5,822 bases of DNA from Candidatus Nomurabacteria bacterium (GTDB taxonomy: Bacteria; Patescibacteriota; Minisyncoccia; Phycocordibacterales; PALSA-1337): the NCBI GenBank assembly GCA_943354625.1, contig CALRCS010000047.1, positions 1 through 5,822 of the forward strand, given 5' to 3'. The position numbers and the translations under genes are program-made. The notes beneath the pieces were generated by a model. The model was not told where the DNA came from and searched no databases. It saw only the letters and a program-made list of their open reading frames with translations. This document shows positions 1 to 4,989 of this stretch, piece by piece. Each line of letters opens with the position of its first letter. Within the stretch, counting starts at the first letter, position 1.

Positions 1-57
1 AGTATAGGAACCGCTATATTTCAAGCGGCGTGCGGGGTAGTTATGCCACCCCATACA
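1..57. other. Two short hairpins downstream of the minus-strand gene
   Basis: CCGCT at 11-15 pairs with AGCGG at 24-28 across an 8-base loop, and GGGGT at 34-38 pairs with ACCCC at 48-52 across a 9-base loop. Both lie just past the TAG stop of the minus-strand gene ending at 58, where a transcript terminator would be expected. Read on the minus strand, the second hairpin is followed by TTCCTATACT rather than a clean T-run, so intrinsic termination is not well supported. They could instead be a 3'-end stabilising structure or part of a palindromic repeat cut by the window edge. Confidence 0.3.
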
Positions 58-819
58 CTATCTTCGTGTCTCTTTGTAGATATTACGGATAGCTACAATC
101 CATTCTTGGCTATTAGGATTTCTCCCAGTATTTACCCAGAGTTTGTAGTACTGCATTTCACTTGCTGTCAGTAGCACCTGATACTTTTCTACAAGTGGGG
201 CAATACTGTACTCGCAAGTCCTCGCCCATGCACCCCTTTCATGCTCAACCAATTGATCGAGTGGAAGCAAGTGCGTCTGCATTGTATGCTTTTCCTCGTA
301 AGCGATGTGGTCGAGTTCGTGCATCACGTTGAGCACATTGCAGTACTCAAAGGCCTCTTTCCATCCAGGATGTTCTGAGCTTCTGAGCGAAGCGTACACA
401 TCCATGATTGCTGGTACAACTATGGTCAGTTCGGGAATACCATTTGTGGCAAACCCTGATCCAGCCAAAATATTGTGACTCTGAGCAATGTAATTGCTTG
501 AGATGTTTATATTCAACCTTCCATAGAGGTTATCTATGATAGCCATTGAATCATCATACCTCTTTTGTATTTCGGGAATATGATATTTATGACCTATCAA
601 AGCCTGAAAGATCGGCTCCAGGTGTTCAGACCAGAATTTCTTTTGCTCGAAATCCGGATAAAATGACCGACTAGGGTCAGTACTTTGACTCTGACGGTGT
701 TCTGTATTCACTTGATGGTTAACAATCCAATCAAGTGTGAGTAGCACAGCAAATGCGAGTAACAAGACTAGGAGCATTTGAACTCGCGCCTTAATCTTTT
801 TCCTAAAATTCTTTTTCAT
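58..819 (-). CDS. Membrane-anchored protein with HExxH zinc-metallopeptidase motif
   Basis: A 253-residue protein of no named family that I recognise. The N-terminus is strongly basic (residues 1-12, many Lys/Arg), followed by one hydrophobic segment at about 14-29. There is no lipobox and no clear signal-peptidase site, so it is probably a signal anchor with the remainder outside the membrane. Residues 167-171 read HELDH, an HExxH zinc-peptidase motif with two His ligands and a catalytic Glu. Glu192 and Glu194 (in VEHERGAW), 21-23 residues after the second His, are candidates for a third, gluzincin-type ligand. A soluble stretch rich in aromatic residues surrounds the motif. Peptidase activity is inferred from the motif alone; HExxH also occurs by chance and in non-peptidases. 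The ATG at 819 fits both the basic N-terminus and the promoter 8 bases upstream. No Shine-Dalgarno is seen. Two counted 60-base lines are 45% GC, above the genes to the right, which may mean acquisition. It is divergent from the rest of the window. Confidence 0.8.
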   Translation of the reverse strand: MKKNFRKKIKARVQMLLVLLLAFAVLLTLDWIVNHQVNTEHRQSQSTDPSRSFYPDFEQKKFWSEHLEPIFQALIGHKYHIPEIQKRYDDSMAIIDNLYGRLNINISSNYIAQSHNILAGSGFATNGIPELTIVVPAIMDVYASLRSSEHPGWKEAFEYCNVLNVMHELDHIAYEEKHTMQTHLLPLDQLVEHERGAWARTCEYSIAPLVEKYQVLLTASEMQYYKLWVNTGRNPNSQEWIVAIRNIYKETRR

Positions 820-827
820 CTGGATTT

Positions 828-856
828 AAAATAACATCTTATATAGTCTGTGTCAA
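828..856 (-). promoter_or_regulatory. Sigma-70-like promoter for the HExxH protein gene
   Basis: On the minus strand a perfect -35 TTGACA (851-856) is followed after 17 bases by TATTTT (828-833, 4 of 6 matches to TATAAT). The expected transcription start is near A821, two bases before the ATG at 819, so the mRNA would be essentially leaderless. This explains why no ribosome-binding site is visible. Confidence 0.6.
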
Positions 857-859
857 TAC

Positions 860-888
860 TGGACCTAATCAGCATTCCATGGTAATCT
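860..888 (+). promoter_or_regulatory. Weak candidate promoter for the small membrane-peptide ORF
   Basis: TGGACC (860-865, 4 of 6 to TTGACA) lies 17 bases before TAATCT (883-888), which keeps the first, second and last bases of TATAAT. The hexamer ends 8 bases before the ATG at 897, the same geometry as three stronger promoters in the window. I searched with that geometry in mind, so the match is weak evidence. TATAGT at 842-847 is an alternative -10 but has no good -35. Confidence 0.2.
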
Positions 889-896
889 ATCAACGA

Positions 897-1016
897 ATGA
901 ACACTGTACACAAGGCATTGGAGTGGGTCATAGACAAATTGACCCACATAGCGTTCTGGTCACTTGTTATAGCTGTTGCGTACAGCTGCTTACAAGGAAC
1001 TTTTATGGGGAAATAA
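897..1016 (+). CDS. Possible small single-pass membrane peptide, 39 aa
   Basis: An ATG at 897 opens a 39-codon frame ending in TAA at 1014-1016. Residues 1-17 look amphipathic and mixed-charge (MNTVHKALEWVIDKLTH), and residues 18-33 are hydrophobic with one Cys, like a single membrane span. The peptide ends in GK. An intrinsic terminator begins 15 bases after the stop, so a short plus-strand transcript probably ends here and this ORF would be its only protein. An in-frame ATG at 879 would add six residues. No Shine-Dalgarno is present for either start. Small hydrophobic peptides of this kind include type I toxins and regulators of membrane complexes, but nothing identifies this one. The alternative is a non-coding RNA: an 8-bp perfect inverted repeat lies inside the frame. 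The frame length alone is not significant. Confidence 0.4.
   Translation: MNTVHKALEWVIDKLTHIAFWSLVIAVAYSCLQGTFMGK
923..947. repeat. Perfect 8-bp inverted repeat with 9-base loop
   Basis: GTGGGTCA at 923-930 is followed after nine bases by its exact reverse complement TGACCCAC at 940-947. No T-run follows on either strand, so it is not an intrinsic terminator. It lies inside the candidate 39-codon ORF. It could be an RNA hairpin acting on that transcript, or a binding site for a dimeric protein between the divergent genes. Confidence 0.6.
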
Positions 1017-1031
1017 TTTTCCCCAATCACA

Positions 1032-1062
1032 CCCTCGCCGCACTTCACGGCAAGGGTTTTTT
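1032..1062 (+). terminator. Rho-independent terminator
   Basis: CCCT (1032-1035) and GCCG (1037-1040) pair with CGGC (1048-1051) and AGGG (1053-1056), giving an eight-pair stem with one C/A mismatch (1036/1052) and a 7-base loop. Six T residues follow at 1057-1062. On the minus strand no T-run follows the stem, so it acts only on plus-strand transcripts. No longer plus-strand gene lies upstream in the window, so it must end the short transcript covering 897-1016 or a small RNA. It also insulates the cupin promoter. Confidence 0.85.
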
Positions 1063-1069
1063 AATTTAA

Positions 1070-1098
1070 TTTACAGAATATCCAAAATATCATATAAT
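1070..1098 (+). promoter_or_regulatory. Strong sigma-70-like promoter for cupin-leuS
   Basis: TTTACA (1070-1075, 5 of 6) and a perfect TATAAT (1093-1098) are separated by exactly 17 bases. The start of transcription is expected near A1105, two bases before the ATG at 1107, so the transcript is predicted to be leaderless or to carry a two-base leader. It begins 8 bases after the upstream terminator's T-run, which isolates it as a new transcription unit. Confidence 0.8.
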
Positions 1099-1106
1099 TT
1101 GAATAT

Positions 1107-1505
1107 ATGAAAAAAGGATATAAAAATAATATTGAGGAGCTAACACTGAAAAATAATAATTTCCGAAAAGTACTATATACTGGATCTGAGAGTCAGTTGG
1201 TGCTTATGTCAATACTTCCAGGTGAGGAAATAGGTAGCGAGGTCCATCCTGGCAATGACCAATTCTTTAGATTCGAAGCTGGTACTGGTGAGGTAATCAT
1301 AAATGACACCAAATACTTGGTTTCAAACGGTGATGCCGTCATAGTACCAAAAGGAGCAACTCATAATATAATAAACACAGGAACTGAATCGCTCAAACTC
1401 TATACTTTATATTGTCCTGCTCATCATAAAGATGGAATAATAAGAAAAACAAAAGTTGAAGCTGAAGCAAATGGTCCAGAGTTTGACGGAGTAACTACAG
1501 AATAA
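1107..1505 (+). CDS. Small single-domain cupin protein
   Basis: A 132-residue cupin_2-type beta-barrel protein, probably cytosolic. Cupin motif 2 is complete: G75, P81, G83, H86 and N90 follow the G-x5-P-x-G-x2-H-x3-N pattern. Motif 1 (residues 39-59) keeps the spacing G-x5-[H]-x-H-x4-[E]-x6-G, but the first His is Glu45 and the Glu is Gln52, with His47 kept (EVHPGNDQFFR). A metal site of Glu45, His47, Gln52 and His86 is therefore likely. Such cupins are often labelled mannose-6-phosphate isomerase-like, but the fold does not give a substrate, so none is assigned. The C-terminal part (about 103-132) is polar, with a CPAHHKDG segment. The start at 1107 is set by the promoter; no Shine-Dalgarno is seen. 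The gene is followed 17 bases later by leuS with no terminator, so it is the first gene of a probable two-gene operon. Confidence 0.88.
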   Translation: MKKGYKNNIEELTLKNNNFRKVLYTGSESQLVLMSILPGEEIGSEVHPGNDQFFRFEAGTGEVIINDTKYLVSNGDAVIVPKGATHNIINTGTESLKLYTLYCPAHHKDGIIRKTKVEAEANGPEFDGVTTE

Positions 1506-1522
1506 AAATTTATTAAATACAA

Positions 1523-3841
1523 ATGAATCTATACGACCATACAAAAATTGAAAAGAAGTGGCAAGATGTCTGGGAATCTAGTGAACCAAACAAAGTCACC
1601 GAAGACAATAAAAAACCAAAGTTCTTTGCTCTTATAGAGTTTCCATATCCATCTGGAGCTGGTATGCATGTTGGACATATCAGAAGTAATACAGCAATGG
1701 ATATCATAGCCCGCAAGAGGCGAGCTGAAGGTTTTAATGTTCTATATCCTATAGGTTGGGATGCTTTTGGTTTACCTACAGAAAATTACGCCATCAAGAC
1801 AGGTATTCAGCCTGCCATAATTACAAAAGAAAATACTGATACTTTTCGTAAACAGCTAAAAGCTATAGGTTTTTCTTTTGACTGGTCTCGAGAAATAAAT
1901 ACAACTGATCCAGCATATTACAAATGGACTCAGTGGATTTTCTTACAATTTTTAAAGAAAGATTTGGCATATAAGAAAAAAATGACAATAAACTGGTGTC
2001 CGAAGGATCTTATTGGTCTTGCAAATGAAGAAGTGATAGGAGGATGCTGTGAGCGTTGTGGCACAAAAGTGGAGAAAAAGGAAAAGGAGCAGTGGATGTT
2101 AGCTATTACAAAATATGCAGAAAGACTAGATAAGGATCTAGACGATACAGACTTTTTGGAAAAAATAAAAATACAACAGAGAAATTGGATTGGGAAAAGT
2201 GAGGGAGCTGAAATTGATTTCAAAATAAAAGGCAGTGAAGATAAAATAAAAGTATTTACGACTCGACCAGACACTATCTTTGGTGTTACGTATTTAGTTT
2301 TGGCTCCAGAGCACACTTTAGTAGAAGAATTACTCTCAAAAGTCTCGAACAAGCATGAAGTAGAAAAATATATAAAAGCTGTAAAAGAAAAAACAGATAT
2401 CGAAAGAACCGATGCTAAAACCGAAAAATCAGGTATAGAACTAAAGGGTATATCGGTGATAAATCCTGCAAATATGGAGGCTGTGCCACTATGGATTGCA
2501 GATTATGTCCTTGCTGACTATGGAACAGGTGCTGTTATGGCTGTACCTGTTCATGATGAAAGGGATCTACAATTTTCTAAAAAATACAATTTGCCAATTA
2601 AAGAAATAGAATTATTAGATATAAAGGAAGCAACAGATAAATATGGAAAGTTAATCACAAAATTCAAACTCCGTGACTGGGTCTTTTCACGTCAAAGATA
2701 CTGGGGTGAGCCAATCCCAGTAGTTCACTGCGAAAAATGCGGAATAGTCCCATTACCTGAAAGTGAACTTCCACTAGAGCTTCCCAAGGTAGAGAATTAT
2801 GCTCCAACACAAAACGGTGAATCACCTTTAGCAAGTATCACAGATTGGGTAAATACAAAATGCCCAACATGTAATGGTCCAGCAAAAAGGGAGACTGATA
2901 CAATGCCAAACTGGGCAGGATCAAGCTGGTATTATTTGAGATATACAGATCCAAAGAACAGCAAAGCTTTTGCTGATAAAAAAAATCTAGAATATTGGGG
3001 TCAAGTTGACTGGTATAACGGAGGAATGGAGCATACGACACTGCACTTACTATACTCTCGCTTCTGGCATAAATTCCTTTTTGATCTAGGCTTAGTCTCA
3101 AATAGCGAACCTTATAAAAAAAGAACCTCTCAGGGACTAATTCTAGCCGAGGGTGGAGCAAAAATGTCCAAATCAGTAGGAAATGTTATTAACCCAGATG
3201 ATATTGTAAAAGTAGTTGGAGCCGATACGCTGAGAGTTCATGAAATGTTTATGGGTCCATTTGATCAAGCTATCGCATGGGATACAAATACTATTGCAGG
3301 CTCAAGAAGATTTATCGAAAGGGTATGGAAGCTCCATGAAAAAGTTTCTGAGAATGCTAAAAATAAAAAAGAAGAAATAGCTGTACTTGTTCACAAGACA
3401 ATTAAAAAAGTTTCAGATGATATAGAGGAGATGAGATTCAATACAGCAATAAGTTCAATGATGGTACTTATTAATGTACTCGAGAAACAAGAAAATATTT
3501 CAAAACATGATTACGAAGTGCTCCTAAAACTATTAGCACCATTTGCACCACATGTGACTGAAGAATTGTGGAAAATAATGAAAAATGACGATTCTATACA
3601 TGGTGGTATTTGGCCCAAATATGACCCTAGTAGACTGGTAGAGAGTACAGTGACGATATCGGTACAAGTAAATGGAAAGACTCGCGGATCATTTATAAGT
3701 AAAATTGATGAGGATGATGAGAATGTCAAGAAAACGGCTCTAGATATGGACGAAACTAAGAAGTGGGTGGGGAATAATGCGGTAAAAAAGGTTATTATTA
3801 TTAAAAACAGACTAATAAACTTCGTTGTAGGATTTCCATAG
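1523..3841 (+). CDS. leuS: Leucyl-tRNA synthetase (EC 6.1.1.4)
   Basis: A cytosolic class I synthetase that charges tRNA-Leu with leucine using ATP. The HIGH motif is HVGH (49-52) within PYPSGAGMHVGH, and the KMSKS motif is complete (547-551). The CP1 editing domain spans about 222-355, with the Thr-rich TTRPDT (246-251) and GTGAVMAVPVHDERD (334-348), so hydrolytic proofreading is probably kept. RDWVFSRQRYWG (384-395) and GGMEHTTLHLLYSRFWHK (500-517) complete the catalytic core. An anticodon-binding helical domain follows at about 590-690, then the small C-terminal domain (VTISVQVNGKTRG, about 710-722, onward). Cysteines at 159/175/176/179 and 403/406/447/450 suggest zinc knuckles. At 772 residues it is shorter than the roughly 800-860 usual in bacteria: the leucine-specific insert before KMSKS is minimal, as in Gram-positive enzymes, and the stretch between HDERD and RDWVFSRQ is about 30 residues short. 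It has no Shine-Dalgarno and is probably transcribed from the cupin promoter. Confidence 0.97.
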   Translation: MNLYDHTKIEKKWQDVWESSEPNKVTEDNKKPKFFALIEFPYPSGAGMHVGHIRSNTAMDIIARKRRAEGFNVLYPIGWDAFGLPTENYAIKTGIQPAIITKENTDTFRKQLKAIGFSFDWSREINTTDPAYYKWTQWIFLQFLKKDLAYKKKMTINWCPKDLIGLANEEVIGGCCERCGTKVEKKEKEQWMLAITKYAERLDKDLDDTDFLEKIKIQQRNWIGKSEGAEIDFKIKGSEDKIKVFTTRPDTIFGVTYLVLAPEHTLVEELLSKVSNKHEVEKYIKAVKEKTDIERTDAKTEKSGIELKGISVINPANMEAVPLWIADYVLADYGTGAVMAVPVHDERDLQFSKKYNLPIKEIELLDIKEATDKYGKLITKFKLRDWVFSRQRYWGEPIPVVHCEKCGIVPLPESELPLELPKVENYAPTQNGESPLASITDWVNTKCPTCNGPAKRETDTMPNWAGSSWYYLRYTDPKNSKAFADKKNLEYWGQVDWYNGGMEHTTLHLLYSRFWHKFLFDLGLVSNSEPYKKRTSQGLILAEGGAKMSKSVGNVINPDDIVKVVGADTLRVHEMFMGPFDQAIAWDTNTIAGSRRFIERVWKLHEKVSENAKNKKEEIAVLVHKTIKKVSDDIEEMRFNTAISSMMVLINVLEKQENISKHDYEVLLKLLAPFAPHVTEELWKIMKNDDSIHGGIWPKYDPSRLVESTVTISVQVNGKTRGSFISKIDEDDENVKKTALDMDETKKWVGNNAVKKVIIIKNRLINFVVGFP

Positions 3842-3843
3842 AT

Positions 3844-3872
3844 TTGACACAATATCATTGATAATGTAGTAT
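3844..3872 (+). promoter_or_regulatory. Candidate promoter for the sigma4/HARE-HTH gene
   Basis: A perfect TTGACA (3844-3849), directly after the leuS stop, is followed after 17 bases by TAGTAT (3867-3872, 4 of 6). The start would be near 3879, giving a leader of about 31 very AT-rich bases with no Shine-Dalgarno. AATAAT at 3894-3899 is another possible -10, nearer the ATG, but has no good -35. Read-through from leuS is possible because no GC-rich terminator lies between the genes. Confidence 0.5.
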
Positions 3873-3876
3873 CAAT
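3857..3876. promoter_or_regulatory. Inverted repeat overlapping the -10, possible operator
   Basis: ATTGATA (3857-3863) and TATCAAT (3870-3876) form a perfect 7+7 inverted repeat with a 6-base centre that spans the predicted -10 hexamer. A protein bound here would block the promoter. A second AT-only palindrome, AATATT-AAT-AATATT (3874-3888), abuts it. In sequence this AT-rich, such palindromes arise easily by chance, so operator function is only a suggestion. Confidence 0.3.
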
Positions 3877-3909
3877 ATTAATAATATTAGTTTAATAATT
3901 AAAAATTGC

Positions 3910-4950
3910 ATGCCGAACATACAATTCAAACCAAAACAAGTTACAAAGAGACTTTTGACAGTTCTACCAGATAGAGCTCGTGAAGTTCTAATTAAAAGAT
4001 ACGGACTTGGAGCAAGTACTGACAAGATGACTCTTGATGCTATAGGAAAACTATACGGTATTACTCGTGAACGAGTTCGCCAAATAGAAAACTATGCATT
4101 AACTAATATAAGGAAATCTGAAGCCTACAAGACTGAAAGATCTGCATTCTCAGAACTAGAAAGTCTTATCCACAGTCTTGGAGGAATTGTTGTTGAAGAT
4201 GATTTTCTTGGACATACTGCAAAGGATAAAAGTCTACAAAACCATATCTATTTCATACTTGTAATTGGAGATATCTTTAAAAAGAAAAAAGAGGATGATG
4301 AATTCAAACATCGTTGGCATGTAAATGAAGAACTCTCTGTTCAGATAGAAAACTCCCTACGAAAACTTTATAGTGGACTTACAGATGATGATCTACTTTT
4401 GGAATCAGAAATTATAAATAAGTTTCTAAGTCATCTAGAACATGTTTCTGAAAAATATAAAAATCAGGAAGTGGTTAAGAGATGGTTAACAATCTCAAAG
4501 TCTCTAGGGAAAAATGCAATGGGTGAATGGGGTGTTGCTCATTCTTCAAATATCAGAACTAAGGGTATGAGAGATTACGCTTTTCTAGTTATCCGAAAAC
4601 ATGGATCTCCAATTCACTTCAAAGAGGTTGCAAAGCAAATCACAGAAGTTTTCAAGAAGAAAGCTCATGTTGCAACTACACATAATGAACTAATAAAAGA
4701 TAAAAGATTCGTACTTGTTGGACGTGGTCTATATGCTCTACGTGAATGGGGATATATGTCAGGTGTAGTTAAGGATGTTATAAAGAGTATTTTGGAGAAA
4801 AATGGTCCTCTATCTAAAGATGAGATTATTGCCAAAGTCATGAAGGAAAGATATGTAAAAGAAAATACAATCATGGTAAATCTCCAAAACCAGAAAAATT
4901 TCGTACGAACAAAGGATGGTAAATACGATGTTGCTATTGTAAAGGTATAA
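3910..4950 (+). CDS. Sigma-70 region 4 HTH fused to HARE-HTH domain, putative transcription regulator
   Basis: A 346-residue soluble protein. Residues about 13-69 match sigma-70 region 4: LPDRAREVLIKRYGL (19-33), then the helix-turn-helix with TLDAIGKLYGITRERVRQIE (41-60), the part that in sigma factors reads the -35 box and contacts the RNA polymerase beta flap. Regions 2 and 3 are absent, so it cannot be a full sigma factor. Residues about 75-200 are a charged helical region I do not recognise. Residues about 217-279 (RDYAFLVIRKHGSPIHFKEV to GRGLYALREWG) match HARE-HTH, the fold of the RNA polymerase delta subunit. A further winged-helix-like stretch follows at about 285-342, ending in RTKDGKYDVA. 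There is no cysteine, membrane span or signal peptide. From memory this fusion is common in CPR genomes. The likely role is regulating transcription by binding DNA and possibly RNA polymerase; targets are unknown. The ATG at 3910 just precedes the region-4 match and has no Shine-Dalgarno. Confidence 0.88.
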   Translation: MPNIQFKPKQVTKRLLTVLPDRAREVLIKRYGLGASTDKMTLDAIGKLYGITRERVRQIENYALTNIRKSEAYKTERSAFSELESLIHSLGGIVVEDDFLGHTAKDKSLQNHIYFILVIGDIFKKKKEDDEFKHRWHVNEELSVQIENSLRKLYSGLTDDDLLLESEIINKFLSHLEHVSEKYKNQEVVKRWLTISKSLGKNAMGEWGVAHSSNIRTKGMRDYAFLVIRKHGSPIHFKEVAKQITEVFKKKAHVATTHNELIKDKRFVLVGRGLYALREWGYMSGVVKDVIKSILEKNGPLSKDEIIAKVMKERYVKENTIMVNLQNQKNFVRTKDGKYDVAIVKV

Positions 4951-4972
4951 GCGTAGAGTTTTTTAAAAAAGC

Positions 4973-4981
4973 TGGTATAAT
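4973..4981 (+). promoter_or_regulatory. Extended -10 promoter for the terminal membrane protein
   Basis: TGGTATAAT is a perfect extended -10 (TGnTATAAT), with TATAAT at 4976-4981. The bases 16-18 upstream (around 4953-4959) do not resemble TTGACA, as is usual for extended -10 promoters. The start is expected near G4988, two bases before the ATG at 4990, again a nearly leaderless arrangement. A T6A6 palindrome (4959-4970) lies just upstream. Confidence 0.65.
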
Positions 4982-4989
4982 AAAGTAGT

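Noticed and set aside
1483..1514. Possible internal promoter for leuS (TTGACG at 1483-1488, TTTATT at 1509-1514)
   Set aside because: The spacing is 20 bases, too long for a sigma-70 promoter, and TTGACG is part of the cupin coding sequence. Read-through from the cupin promoter is simpler.
1513..1716. Minus-strand frame of 67 codons overlapping the start of leuS
   Set aside because: It lies opposite a well-supported leuS coding region, resembles no protein and has no promoter; it is a shadow frame.
1930..2352. Minus-strand frame of 140 codons inside leuS
   Set aside because: Antisense to the editing-domain region, rich in Ser/Phe/Ile from reverse-complemented AT-rich codons; a shadow frame.
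2838..3161. Minus-strand frame of 107 codons inside leuS
   Set aside because: Antisense to the conserved LeuRS catalytic core; no independent coding evidence.
3511..3858. Minus-strand frame of 115 codons at the 3' end of leuS
   Set aside because: Antisense to the conserved anticodon-binding and C-terminal domains; its low-complexity Ser/Phe/Ile composition reflects the opposite strand.
3874..3888. AT-only palindrome AATATT-AAT-AATATT as a leuS terminator
   Set aside because: The stem has no GC pairs and would be too weak to terminate; such palindromes are expected in sequence this AT-rich.
4665..4874. Minus-strand frame of 69 codons inside the sigma4/HARE gene
   Set aside because: Antisense to the recognisable HARE-HTH region; a shadow frame.
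1107..4950. Recoded UGA (as in Gracilibacteria or Absconditabacteria)
   Set aside because: All genes are intact under the standard bacterial code, with no in-frame TGA. TGA is not used as a stop here either, but five genes are too few to mean anything.
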